DNA of 64,000 bases, taken from Micromonospora lupini str. Lupac 08. Its GTDB lineage: Bacteria > Actinomycetota > Actinomycetes > Mycobacteriales > Micromonosporaceae. Position numbers and translations under genes: made by a program. The DNA is taken from NCBI RefSeq assembly GCF_000297395.2, contig NZ_HF570108.1:6965837-7029836 (forward strand), written 5' to 3'. A model generated the notes under the pieces. The model had not been told where the DNA came from, made no database searches, and saw only the letters and a list, made by a program, of their open reading frames with translations. The stretch's first letter is position 1; the number at the start of each line of letters is the position of its first letter. Positions 18,241 through 26,743 of the stretch are shown piece by piece.

Positions 18241-19771
18241 GAGTGGGCGCGGTGAGCGCGTCGACGCCCCGCCCCGCCAGGCACCGGTAGACCCGGTCGA
18301 CATTGCCGTCCACCGGCGGCAACACCTCCAGGTGCCAGCCGACCGGCTCGGTGATCTCCGTGGTCACCCGGAACGTCGTGGCGCTGCACACCTGCCGTAC
18401 CGGCTCGGCGGCGATCACCTCGTCGTAGTCCGCGCCGACGAGCGGCACCGGCAGGATGCCCTCGGCGTACGTCTCCCAGGTGTGCCGGCCGTCGCAGGGG
18501 ACCCTTGCCGCCTCGGCGCGGGCACCCCGGATGCGCACCGGGCCGAAGCACTCCAGCTCGGGCAGGCACCGGGCCCCGCTGGGCAGCGCTGTCGGTGCGC
18601 CGGCGCCGGACGCGCAGCCGGGCAGCGGCCCGGTCGCCGGCGCCGCGACCTGAGTCACCGAGGGGGACGGGTCGGGCGGCGGGCCACTGCTCGCCACCCA
18701 GGCGCCGGTGGTGGCCGACGCGGCGAGCGCCAGCACCCCCGCACCGCCGAAAAACCAGCGCCGCCGCCAGCGCCGGCCGCCGGGAACGCTGGGGCGGGTG
18801 TCCTCGACCGCGGGGCGGGGCACCGGCTGACCGGTGCCGTACAGGCCGGACCGGCTGGGGCCGCCACTGACCGGAGAGCCACCGACCGGGGCGCCGCTGA
18901 TCGGGGCACCGCCGGTCGGAACGCCGCTCACCGGGGCGGCCGGCGATCCGAACGGCAGGTTGGCGAGCAGGTCGTGCAGTTCGAGGGCGGAGGGCCGCTC
19001 GGCCGGGTCGTTGGCCATGCCGAGGCGCAGCACGTCGATCAGCTCGTCCGGTACGCCCGGCAGGCCGGGAAGCGGCTGGTTGAACATCTCCAGCACGGTC
19101 ACCAGGCTGGGATTGCGCTCCGACTGCCACCGGGGCGGCCGGCCGTGCATCACCGCGTAGAGGGTGGCGCAGAGCGCGTAGACGTCGACGGCCGGGGACG
19201 GCGGGCTGTGGCTGAACATCTCCGGCGGCGCGTACGCCGGGGTGAGCACCTCCAGGGTGACCGAGGCGTCTCGCGCCTCGGCCAGCACGGCGAGCCCGAA
19301 GTCGGCAAGCACCGCCGAGTTGAAGTGCGAGTAGAGGATGTTCGCGGGTTTCACGTCGCGATGCAGCACCCCGGCCCCGTGCGAGTGCGCCAACGCGTCC
19401 GCGATCTTGATGCCGAGATCGCGGGCCTCCACCGGGCCGAGCGGCGAGCTGCGCATCCGCTCGGCGTACGACCCGTCACAGAGTTCCATGATCAGGTACG
19501 GGTGCTGGTCGACGGTGACGCCGACGTCGAAGAGGTCCACCACGTGCGGGTGCGACGACATCCGGCCGGCGGCCCGCGCCTCGCGCAGGAACCGGGCCTG
19601 GTCGCGCTCGCTGTCCAGCGTCCGGTTCTCCACCTTGACGGCGACCTCGCGGCCGACCGAGATCTGGGTGGCCTGGTAGACGGTGGCGTAACCGCCACGG
19701 GCAAAGACCCGCAAATCAGTCAGACCGGGCACGATCGGCACCGGCAAGCCGCCGGTCGGGGTGTCGGTCAC
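18227..19771 (-). CDS. Membrane-anchored Ser/Thr protein kinase (PknB-like) with extracellular domain
   Basis: A 514-residue Hanks-type kinase. The kinase domain is about 18-275: glycine loop ARGGYATVY (shortened, one canonical Gly replaced), VAVKV with Lys46, HRDVKPANIL with catalytic Asp139, DFGLA with metal Asp157, APPEMF and the C-lobe Arg in PAERPSALELHDLL. A Gly/Pro/Ser linker carries short internal repeats (about 280-310). One membrane segment is FFGGAGVLALAASATTGAWV near 340-360. The outer ~150 residues have about six cysteines and are not PASTA repeats, so the sensed ligand is unknown. It lies close to the orphan binding protein on the same strand. Confidence 0.9.
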   Translation of the reverse strand: MTDTPTGGLPVPIVPGLTDLRVFARGGYATVYQATQISVGREVAVKVENRTLDSERDQARFLREARAAGRMSSHPHVVDLFDVGVTVDQHPYLIMELCDGSYAERMRSSPLGPVEARDLGIKIADALAHSHGAGVLHRDVKPANILYSHFNSAVLADFGLAVLAEARDASVTLEVLTPAYAPPEMFSHSPPSPAVDVYALCATLYAVMHGRPPRWQSERNPSLVTVLEMFNQPLPGLPGVPDELIDVLRLGMANDPAERPSALELHDLLANLPFGSPAAPVSGVPTGGAPISGAPVGGSPVSGGPSRSGLYGTGQPVPRPAVEDTRPSVPGGRRWRRRWFFGGAGVLALAASATTGAWVASSGPPPDPSPSVTQVAAPATGPLPGCASGAGAPTALPSGARCLPELECFGPVRIRGARAEAARVPCDGRHTWETYAEGILPVPLVGADYDEVIAAEPVRQVCSATTFRVTTEITEPVGWHLEVLPPVDGNVDRVYRCLAGRGVDALTAPTLTGR

Positions 19772-19801
19772 CGGTCGAAAATACCCAACCCTGCCGGCGG
19801 C

Positions 19802-20401
19802 TCAGCGCGCCGCGTCCGCCGGAGCGGCACCGGCCGCGCCGGGTGCCTCTCCGGTGCCTCCCGATCGGCCGGCATCGGCCGACGTGGAGGCGGAGGAAGC
19901 GGAGGCCGAATCAGCGGGAGCGGAAGCAGCGGACGCGGGAGCGGGAGCCGAGGCGGGAGCAACGGTGGCGGACGCGGGAGCCGAGGCAGCGAGAGGTGCG
20001 GCCCGGCGGCTGTTGTCCACGCGCAGGCCGATCGCTGTCGCCACGGCGCCCAGGCCTTCCCAGGCGGCCACGCCGAAGAACCGGTCGGGGGCGATGTCGG
20101 CAAGCACGGCGATGCTGAACACGGTGAAGGTGACCAGCCGGAAGACCACCGTGAACCGGTAGAACGCCCGCCACTCGGTGACCGTGGCGAGCAGGTAGTA
20201 GACGCCCATGTTGAACGACGCCATCGAGGACGCCAGCACGAACGTGCCGGTGTAGTCACCAGCGCCACGCGTCGCCGGCACCTCGAACCCGAGCATGCGT
20301 AGCTGCGCCTCCGGCCAGAGCAACCCGAGCGCGCCCATCACCAGCGCCAGTACGCCGAAGACCGCGATGGTCCAGCCCGCGACGGAACGCGGCAGCTTCA
20401 T
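19802..20401 (-). CDS. Small four-helix membrane protein with Ala/Ser-rich tail
   Basis: A 199-residue protein. The ATG at 20401 is chosen over one 33 bases upstream since it follows GGGGAGG at correct spacing. Residues 1-130 hold about four hydrophobic helices (GWTIAVFGVLALVMGALGLL, YTGTFVLASSMASFNMGVYY, FRLVTFTVFSIAVLADIAP, and a weaker last one). The final ~65 residues are almost only Ala, Ser, Pro, Asp and Gly, a low-complexity tail likely to be disordered and perhaps variable in length. Function unknown. Confidence 0.65.
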   Translation of the reverse strand: MKLPRSVAGWTIAVFGVLALVMGALGLLWPEAQLRMLGFEVPATRGAGDYTGTFVLASSMASFNMGVYYLLATVTEWRAFYRFTVVFRLVTFTVFSIAVLADIAPDRFFGVAAWEGLGAVATAIGLRVDNSRRAAPLAASAPASATVAPASAPAPASAASAPADSASASSASTSADAGRSGGTGEAPGAAGAAPADAAR

Positions 20402-20526
20402 GATGGCCTCCCCAGGCACGGCGACGGTCACCACTGTGGACCACCGCGCGGTGGTGACACGCTAGCCCCTCACCCCGACCACCACATCCCCAGAACCGCC
20501 AAAACCCCCCACCCCCACCCCCACCG

Positions 20527-20589
20527 CGTTGATCATGAAGTTATTGCCACCGACACCGGCGTGTCGGCGCAATAACTTCATGATCAACG
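20527..20589. repeat. 63-base palindromic intergenic element
   Basis: Perfect 20-base arms (20527-20546, CGTTGATCATGAAGTTATTG, and 20570-20589). An inner 7-base pair CCGACAC/GTGTCGG (20550-20556, 20561-20567) can continue the hairpin. It is strikingly A/T-rich for this genome. It lies 45 bases past the stop of the adenylate cyclase gene (minus strand) and upstream of the membrane-protein promoter region. It could terminate the cyclase mRNA. Confidence 0.8.
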
Positions 20590-20634
20590 GGTCGAGGGGC
20601 CCGGGGGCCCGGGGGCGAGAAAGGGGGGCGGGCT

Positions 20635-23600
20635 TCAGGACGGGGTCAGGCGGGTTTGGAGGGCTTTGGCCGCTGCTCGTTCACTGCGTTGTTCGGTGGC
20701 GTACGCGAGGCGGACCGCCTCGTCGGCGCAGGAGCGGGCCTCGGCCGAGTGGCCGCAGGCCGCCAGCGCCTCGGCGAGCACGCTCGCCGCGATCACCTGA
20801 CTGCGCACGTCCTCGGCGGGCGCGGTGACCGCCCGTCGGGCCCAGTCCAGCGCCTGCTCCCGCTGACCGTGGGCGAGCAGCGCCGACGCGTACCGGGCCA
20901 TGGTCTGGCGGCGGGAGAAGAGCAGCGACGGCGCGTGGGCGGCGGCCGTCGCCACCGGGGCGAGCAGCCCGACCGCGGTAGCCGGGTCACCGGCGGCCAG
21001 CCGGGCGGTGGCCAGCAGCACCCGGGGCGCGACCTGCGCAGGCGCCTGCGGGTTGTGCGGTTCGACTGTCGTCAGCACCGCTCGGGCGGCCCGCTCGGCG
21101 GTCTCGTGGTCGCCCATGTCGAGCGCCACGAAGCCGCGCAGCGTGCCTGCCATACCGGTGAGCAGCGGGTGTGAGGTCTGCTCGGCGTACACCAGGGCGT
21201 CGGTGAGCAGGTCGGCCGCGTGCTCGGGCTCGCCCAGCCCGCGCGCCACGACGGCCCGGACGACAAGCGCGAAACCGCGCCCCCAGTCGTCGGACGCGGC
21301 GGCGAACTCGCGGTACGCCCGACGGGCCTCCCGGTCCGCCTCGGCCAACTCGCCCAGCTCGGCGGTGGCGAACGCCGCGACCGCGCGTAGCGTGCCCACC
21401 GCCCACGCCTCGCCGACCCGCTCGCCGAAGGGCAGGAAGACCTGCGCCATCCGGCACGCCTCCCGCAGCCGGCCGGCGAGCAGCCGGGCGAACGCGGTGG
21501 TGCCCCGCAGCCAGGCCCGCCCGTACGGGTCCTTGAGTTCGGCGAAGAGCCGGGCGGCCCGGCCGAGGACCGCGTCGGTGCCGGCGAAGTCACCCCGGGT
21601 GGTGGTCACCCAGGCCAGGTTCTGCAGCGACCAGGCCTGCCCACGCCGATCCTGCGCGCTGAGGCTGACCTGGTAGGCGGCGGCCAGCCGGCTGCTCGCC
21701 TGGCTGAGCCGACCGGCCACGAAGTCGCCCATGCCGAGCCGACGCATGGCGGACGCGCGCAGCGTGGGCAGCCCGCCGGCCTTGGCCACCTGCAACGCCT
21801 CCTGCCAGGCGGCCTCCGCCCGGCCCTGGTCGCCGAGGGTCTGCTGGGCCTGCCCGGCGAGCAGCAGGGCGCTGGCCCGGGTGGTGTCGTCCCCGGCGTT
21901 CGCGGCGATCTTCTCGGCGAAGGCGAGCGCGTCGACGACCCGACCGATCTGCAGCAGCGCACGGGCGTGCACCACCCGGTCGATAGCCGGTATCCCGTCG
22001 CGGGCCAGCTCGCTGGCGCGCTCGGCGTACTCGATGGCGAGCGTGGGTTCCCCGGCGGACAGCGACCGGCGGGCGGCCCGGCCGAGCGCGGCGATCCCGA
22101 GCGGGACCACGGCGCGGGCCGGCGCGTCCGGTCGTAGTTTCACCGCGTCGGCGAGCGTGGCGGCCCGCTGGACGTGCGTGGCGACGAAGTCGTCGCGTGC
22201 CTCCTCGGTGAACCCGCCCACGGCGACGGCCGTGGCCCCGTCGACGGGCGCCGCCCAACGGGCCAGCGCGGCGTGCCGCTCGGCCAGTTCGGCCTTGCTC
22301 ACCCCGGCGTACGCGGCCTCCCGCATCAGCGGGGTGGCGAACGCGTAACCGGCGCGGGTGCGATGCAGCATGCGGCGTTGCAGCAGCTCCTCGACGGCCC
22401 GGTCGAACTCCACGGCGACCACCGCCGACGGCCTGCCGTCGCGGCCGGCCCGCTGCTCACGCAGCGCCTCCAGGGCGCCGGTCGGCACCGTGTCACCGAC
22501 CACCGCAGCGTCCCGCAGGACGGAACGGGCGTCCGGTGGCAGCGCGTCGATGCGGGCGGCGAGGACGGCCGCGAGGTCCCGGGAGAGCAGCCGGCTGCCC
22601 AGGGAACCGGGCACGAGGCGCCAGCCGGCAGGCGTGCCCGGGTCTCGGTCGGCGGACGCCTGCCGCTCCGCGGTCAGCGCGCCGCGTTCGATCAGCAGGG
22701 TGACCAGCTCGGCCAGGTAGAACGGGTTGCCCTGGGCGGTGGCGAGCAGCCGGTCCGCGTCGGCCGCCGGCAGCTTTCCCCCGCCGAGGTAGCTGGTGAG
22801 CAGCCGGGCGGCGTCGGCACCCCGCAGCGGCGGCAGGGAGTGCACCTCGGCGTCCGCGACGCGGGTCAGCGTGCCGGCGGTGCGGACCAGCTCGGGGCGG
22901 CCGAGCAGCAGCACCAGCACCGGGCCGGTGAGTCGGGACAGGGTCAGCCCGAGCGCGCGGATGGTCTCGGGGGTGGCGTCGTGCAGGTCGTCCACCACGA
23001 TCACCAGCGGCGCCTCCGAGGCGAGCCCGCTGAGCAGGTCCGCGACGGCGTTCGGCACCGCCTCGGCATCGGCGGGCGGGGCGGCCGCGCTGCCCCACTC
23101 ACCGTTGTCGGGGCCGGCGTGCACGGGCAGTTCGGCGTAGCCGAGCAGGGCGAGCAGTTGGTCGGTGGCGATCGGGGGCGTCTCGCCGGCGGAGCGGGCG
23201 AGACGCTGACCGAGCCGGCGCAGCCGCTCGTCCACGGCCGGCCGGGTCAGCGCGGTCGCCGCGTCGCTGGGCAGACCGACCGCGGCACGGACCAGGTCGG
23301 CCAGCGGCGCGAGCCGGCGCCGCTCACCGAAGGCGGCGCAGCGCACCGAGAGCACCCGGGCACCGGTGTGCGCGGCGTACCGGCCGGCGCCCACGTCGTA
23401 CCCGGCGGCGAGGCGCTCGACCTCGGCGGCGAACCGGGACTTGCCGATGCCCGCCTCGGCGGTCATCAGCAGCACCCGCGGGTCACCCTGGTCGATCACC
23501 TCGGCGAGTCGACCGGCGACCCGGCCGATCTCGGTCTCCCGGCCCACGTAGGGCGCCTCGTCGCCGAGACCCGAGCGGGTGCCCGGCGCGTCCAGCAGGC

Positions 23601-24237
23601 CCAGCAGCTCGTACGCCTCGACCGGCTCACGCTTGCCCTTGAGCCGCAGCGGCCGCAGCGCCCGCCAGGAGGCGACGTGCCGGGTGGCGGCGGCGGTACG
23701 CGCGCCGGCGTAGATGGCACCGACCGCAGCAGCGTCGGAGAAGCGCGCGGCGGTGTTCACCGTGTCGCCGATGACCGTGTATTCGATCGCGGCCTGGATG
23801 CCCGCGATGACGTCGCCGGTGTTCAGGCCGACCCGCAGGCCGAGCGGCGCGCCGCCGCCCCGCTCGTCGTCGAGCACCCGGCGGACGGCCCGTTGCATGG
23901 ACAGGGCGGCCCGGACGGCCCGTTCGGCGTCGTCCTCGTGCGCCACCGGCGCCCCGAAGACCGCCATGATCCCGTCACCGGTCAGCTTGTCGACGTGCCC
24001 GCCGAAGGTCTTCACCGCGCCGGCCAGGGCCGCGAGCACCCGGTCGGTGACGGCTCCGACCCGTTCCGGGTCGAGGTCCTCCGACCAGGAGGTGAATTCG
24101 GAGAGGTCCCCGAAGAGCACTGTGACGACCCGGCGCTCGGCCGCCGGCAACGTGGCGGCGGCCGGCAGCGCGGAACCGCAGTTGTGGCAGAACCGTGCGC
24201 CGGGGACAGCGACAGTTCCGCACACCGGGCAGGTCAC
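20635..24237 (-). CDS. Soluble-adenylyl-cyclase-like protein: zinc ribbon, class III cyclase, AAA, TPR
   Basis: A 1200-residue cytosolic signalling protein. The start is GTG 24237, which overlaps the previous stop (GTGA). Residues 3-21 are a CPVCG...CHNCG zinc ribbon. The cyclase domain (about 35-190) keeps both metal Asp (Asp44, Asp88), substrate-specifying Lys84 in KLTGDG, and transition-state Asn161/Arg165 (TVNTAAR). Thr154 stands where class IIIa enzymes have Asp, as in class IIIb bicarbonate-type cyclases, so ATP is the likely substrate. An AAA/STAND ATPase follows (Walker A MTAEAGIGKSRF, then IVVDDLHDATPE). The C-terminal ~500 residues are helical TPR-like repeats. It probably makes cAMP for the Crp encoded at 2521. 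Confidence 0.88.
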   Translation of the reverse strand: MTCPVCGTVAVPGARFCHNCGSALPAAATLPAAERRVVTVLFGDLSEFTSWSEDLDPERVGAVTDRVLAALAGAVKTFGGHVDKLTGDGIMAVFGAPVAHEDDAERAVRAALSMQRAVRRVLDDERGGGAPLGLRVGLNTGDVIAGIQAAIEYTVIGDTVNTAARFSDAAAVGAIYAGARTAAATRHVASWRALRPLRLKGKREPVEAYELLGLLDAPGTRSGLGDEAPYVGRETEIGRVAGRLAEVIDQGDPRVLLMTAEAGIGKSRFAAEVERLAAGYDVGAGRYAAHTGARVLSVRCAAFGERRRLAPLADLVRAAVGLPSDAATALTRPAVDERLRRLGQRLARSAGETPPIATDQLLALLGYAELPVHAGPDNGEWGSAAAPPADAEAVPNAVADLLSGLASEAPLVIVVDDLHDATPETIRALGLTLSRLTGPVLVLLLGRPELVRTAGTLTRVADAEVHSLPPLRGADAARLLTSYLGGGKLPAADADRLLATAQGNPFYLAELVTLLIERGALTAERQASADRDPGTPAGWRLVPGSLGSRLLSRDLAAVLAARIDALPPDARSVLRDAAVVGDTVPTGALEALREQRAGRDGRPSAVVAVEFDRAVEELLQRRMLHRTRAGYAFATPLMREAAYAGVSKAELAERHAALARWAAPVDGATAVAVGGFTEEARDDFVATHVQRAATLADAVKLRPDAPARAVVPLGIAALGRAARRSLSAGEPTLAIEYAERASELARDGIPAIDRVVHARALLQIGRVVDALAFAEKIAANAGDDTTRASALLLAGQAQQTLGDQGRAEAAWQEALQVAKAGGLPTLRASAMRRLGMGDFVAGRLSQASSRLAAAYQVSLSAQDRRGQAWSLQNLAWVTTTRGDFAGTDAVLGRAARLFAELKDPYGRAWLRGTTAFARLLAGRLREACRMAQVFLPFGERVGEAWAVGTLRAVAAFATAELGELAEADREARRAYREFAAASDDWGRGFALVVRAVVARGLGEPEHAADLLTDALVYAEQTSHPLLTGMAGTLRGFVALDMGDHETAERAARAVLTTVEPHNPQAPAQVAPRVLLATARLAAGDPATAVGLLAPVATAAAHAPSLLFSRRQTMARYASALLAHGQREQALDWARRAVTAPAEDVRSQVIAASVLAEALAACGHSAEARSCADEAVRLAYATEQRSERAAAKALQTRLTPS

Positions 24238-25064
24238 ATGTGCTCCAACCCACTGACCCCCGGCGCAGATTCCCCGGTGTCGACGCCCAGATACTCCAAC
24301 TGGGCACGGACCGACCATTCCGCCGCCCACCAGAGTGAGCGGTCCACGTCGGCATAGACGGCCGCGACCACGGCCGCGGGTGTCCGCGCCCCGGCGGCGA
24401 CCGCCGCCCGGACCTGGTCGAGCCGGGCCCGGCGGTGGGCGAGGTAGAAGGTGGCGGCCGCGGCGCAGTCGGCAAGCGCCGGGCCGTGGCCGGGCAGCGC
24501 CGGAATTCCGGAGTACGCGGACAGCAGCTCCAGGCTGCTCAGGTAGTCGCCGAGGTGCCCGTCGGGGTGGGCCACCACGGTGGTGCCCCGGCCGAGGATG
24601 GTGTCACCGGTGAGCACCGCCCGCTCGCCGCCGTGCTCGACCAGGAAGCAGACCGAGTCGGCGGTGTGCCCCGGCGTGTCCAGCAGTCGGATGTCCAGGC
24701 CGAAGCCGTCCAGGTGCGCATCGGTCAGGGGCGTACCGCCGACGGCGTGCGCCGGGTCGACGGCGAGCACGTGCGCCCCGCCGAGCAGCTCGCTGAGCCG
24801 GGCGGCGCCCTCGGTGTGGTCGGCGTGGCCGTGCGTGATCAGGATCAGCCCGATCGGGCCGTGCGCGGCGATCGCCGTCAGGTGCCCCTCGTCGGCCGGC
24901 CCGGGGTCGACGACCACCGCCGGCTCACCCGGCGCCGCGCGCAGCAGCCAGGTGTTGGTGCCGTCGAGGGTCATCGGGCCGGGGTTCGGCGCCCGCAGCA
25001 GCGTCACCCAGCTCGGCAACCTGTCGGCAGGCGCCGCAGTCGCCCCCGTCACGTGCCCGTTCAT
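24234..25064 (-). CDS. MBL-fold metallo-hydrolase (Rv3677c-like)
   Basis: A 276-residue glyoxalase-II/LACTB2-like hydrolase. Metal ligands are visible in order: THGHADH (His-x-His-x-Asp-His), DTPGHTADS, VLTGDTILGRG (bridging Asp) and LPGHGPAL (last His). The C-terminal helices HRRARLDQVRAAVAAG and ARTPAAVVAAVYADVD match the LACTB2-like winged-helix extension, known in nucleic-acid-processing relatives. The ATG at 25064 begins MNGHVTGA; a further ATG at 25106 is possible. Its stop overlaps the cyclase start. M. tuberculosis carries the same pair MBL-RidA in this neighbourhood. Confidence 0.85.
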   Translation of the reverse strand: MNGHVTGATAAPADRLPSWVTLLRAPNPGPMTLDGTNTWLLRAAPGEPAVVVDPGPADEGHLTAIAAHGPIGLILITHGHADHTEGAARLSELLGGAHVLAVDPAHAVGGTPLTDAHLDGFGLDIRLLDTPGHTADSVCFLVEHGGERAVLTGDTILGRGTTVVAHPDGHLGDYLSSLELLSAYSGIPALPGHGPALADCAAAATFYLAHRRARLDQVRAAVAAGARTPAAVVAAVYADVDRSLWWAAEWSVRAQLEYLGVDTGESAPGVSGLEHM

Positions 25065-25187
25065 GGCTGCGATCGTACGACCCCGCCCGCCACGGCCCGC
25101 GATCATGCACGTCCAGCCCCTGATTCGTCCCCGTTCAGGGCTTTCCTCCGGGCCGGCGGCGCACGATCGCGGGACGTGGCGATGCGG

Positions 25188-25649
25188 TCAGGCGACCTCG
25201 ACGATCAGTTCGATCTCCACCGGGGCGTCCAGGGGCAGTTCGGCCACCCCGACGGCGCTGCGGGCGTGGCGGCCGGCCTCGCCGAAGACGGTGCCGAACA
25301 GGTCGGAGGCACCGTTGATCACGGCGGGCTGACCGATGAACCCGGGGGCCGAGGCCACGAACCCGGTCAGCTTGACCACCTTGACCACGTTCTCCAGGCC
25401 GACGAGCGAGTCGACGGCCGCCAGCGCGTTGAGCGCACACCGCTGGGCCAGGTCCTTCGCCTGCTCGGCGGAGATGCCGGCGCCGACCTTGCCGGTCGCC
25501 AGCAGCTTGCCCTCGGCGATCGGCAGCTGGCCGGAGACGTACACGTGCTGCCCGGACTGCACGGCCGGCACGTAGCTGGCCACCGGCGGCACCACGTCGG
25601 GCAGTTCGAGGCCCAGCTCGGCGAGCTTCGCGTGGGGACCGTTACTCAT
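25188..25649 (-). CDS. RidA/YjgF-family protein
   Basis: A 153-residue member of the Rid superfamily. RidA proteins deaminate reactive enamine/imine intermediates from PLP enzymes. The fold is shown by YVPAVQSGQHVYVSGQLPI, AEQAKDLAQRCALNALAAVD and VELPLDAPVEIELIVEVA. The canonical active-site Arg of true RidA (in a 'P.R.' motif near the C terminus) is not evident; the segment reads ARSAVGVAELPLDAPV. That arrangement places it in an Rv3678c-like subgroup whose activity is uncertain. It is between the DUF4177 gene and the MBL hydrolase on the same strand. Confidence 0.85.
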   Translation of the reverse strand: MSNGPHAKLAELGLELPDVVPPVASYVPAVQSGQHVYVSGQLPIAEGKLLATGKVGAGISAEQAKDLAQRCALNALAAVDSLVGLENVVKVVKLTGFVASAPGFIGQPAVINGASDLFGTVFGEAGRHARSAVGVAELPLDAPVEIELIVEVA

Positions 25650-25665
25650 CGCGTCACCCCTTCGG

Positions 25666-25708
25666 TCGCGACTGCGGGGCTCCGCTGCGCTGCACTCCTC
25701 GCGCTCAC
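25666..25708 (-). repeat. Dispersed intergenic repeat, copy B
   Basis: The reverse complement of 25666-25708 matches 10804-10846 at 39 of 43 positions. Its first bases include the TGA stop of the DUF4177 gene, as if the element were inserted right at the gene end. It occupies most of the gap before the RidA gene, so it lies within a likely operon, as copy A does. Confidence 0.85.
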
Positions 25709-25860
25709 GCCTTGGGCCGCTTCAGGTACGCCACCAGCTGGTCCGGGTTGGGGCCGGGGACCACGGCGACGAGCTCCCACCCGTCCTCACCCCAGTTGTC
25801 GAGGATCTGCTTGGTCGCGTGGACCAGCAGAGGGACCGTGGAGTATTCCCACTTCTGCAT
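25705..25860 (-). CDS. Small DUF4177-like protein (Rv3678A-like)
   Basis: A 51-residue protein, MQKWEYSTVPLLVHATKQIL then DNWGEDGWELVAVVPGPNP. The pattern W-E-Y...ILDxWGxxGWELV is the DUF4177 signature. It is short but complete. In mycobacteria a similar mini-gene sits next to the RidA gene, which supports its reality. It is followed by the repeat copy B and then RidA. Role unknown. Confidence 0.8.
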   Translation of the reverse strand: MQKWEYSTVPLLVHATKQILDNWGEDGWELVAVVPGPNPDQLVAYLKRPKA

Positions 25861-25903
25861 CGCTGGAGGGCTCCCTCGTGGTGCGGACTTCGTCGGGCAC
25901 AGC

Positions 25904-26389
25904 CTACGGTCCGCTGGCCGGACGAGGCGCGGGACGCTGCTCGGGCGCGGCCGGCAGCTCTCCGCAGGGCCCCTCGTGCTCGTACCCCTGGGGGCAGCGC
26001 GACCGGTCGGGCAGCAGCAGGTCGCAGAAGACCCGGTGGCGGTTGTTCTGGTCGTCGGCGTTGGACACGGTGGTCTCGCCGGCGTCCAGCTCCGGCAGGA
26101 AGCCCAGCGACTCCGCGACCCGACCGGCAAGCGCGGTCGCCGAGGCCAGGTCGGGAACCCGGATCGGCAGGTGGATGACGAACCCGGGCTCGTCGTCGTC
26201 CCGCAGCCGCTCGACGGGCCGGGTCGACACCCGGATCACCTCCGGGGGCTCCGGAACCCGACGGTACGAACGCTCGTTGATGGGCAGGCTGCCGAACGGC
26301 CCGCCGGCCACTTCTCCCACTGACCCGGACCGGCGTTGCCTGTCGTTTGTCGGAAACTGGGTGCGAGGGATGTTGTCCGCGTCGCGCAT
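25904..26389 (-). CDS. Hypothetical protein
   Basis: A 161-residue protein of unknown function. The ATG at 26389 follows GGAGG at 6-base spacing on the minus strand. Residues 65-105 look folded (GFVIHLPIRVPDLASATALA, AESLGFLPELDAGETTVSN). Near the C terminus there are two cysteines with His and Arg (HRVFCDLLLPDRSRC), possibly a small metal or disulfide site. The ends are polar and Pro-rich. It precedes the DUF4177-RidA-MBL-cyclase series on the same strand and may be its first gene. Confidence 0.6.
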   Translation of the reverse strand: MRDADNIPRTQFPTNDRQRRSGSVGEVAGGPFGSLPINERSYRRVPEPPEVIRVSTRPVERLRDDDEPGFVIHLPIRVPDLASATALAGRVAESLGFLPELDAGETTVSNADDQNNRHRVFCDLLLPDRSRCPQGYEHEGPCGELPAAPEQRPAPRPASGP

Positions 26390-26743
26390 GAACTGCCTCC
26401 GGTCGTACCTCTCGGATCACGCTTCCGGCTCGGACCATTCATCCGTTCCGGCCCCCCGCACCGGACGAAGGTAGGTCCCCGGAGGCGGTCTCGCCAACAG
26501 GACGCGCACGATCAGTCACCGAGAGTCACATATGTGACAGATGGCGGGTAGGAATCCCGACTGCGAGTCTTTCCGCCGTCGGGATGATGCGCCCGGTGCC
26601 ACGCACTGTGCGGTAGGGGCGACACCGAACGGACTGTCGGCCGCTACCCTTCCGGTCGGACGGTCGCACAGCGCCCGGCCGCCCGCTCGATCTCGCTCGG
26701 CGCCAGGGGTGGCGGCCGGGCGCCGCACCCCCGGGGGAACGAG
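26390..26743. other. Intergenic region between divergent genes
   Basis: This 354-base divergent promoter region contains the perfect palindrome at 26525-26538 and a possible plus-strand -10, TACCCT, at 26645-26650, giving a leader of about 90 bases for the gene at 26744. I see no conserved RNA structure or additional gene. A short plus-strand open frame across 26541-26747 has no start signal and looks spurious. Confidence 0.5.
26525..26538. promoter_or_regulatory. Perfect 14-base palindrome (operator candidate)
   Basis: GTCACATATGTGAC is fully self-complementary and lies in a relatively A/T-rich spot about 135 bases before the minus-strand gene start and 205 bases before the plus-strand one. 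Its half-sites TCACA/TGTGA are those of a Crp site but in the opposite arrangement (Crp binds TGTGA-N6-TCACA), so another dimeric regulator is more likely. Confidence 0.45.

Noticed and set aside
18227-19771. PknG orthologue of a GlnH-GlnX-PknG system
   Set aside because: This kinase has a transmembrane segment and extracellular domain, and lacks the rubredoxin and TPR domains of PknG.
26525-26538. Crp-binding site
   Set aside because: Crp needs TGTGA-N6-TCACA; this palindrome has the half-sites in reverse order with a 2-base centre.
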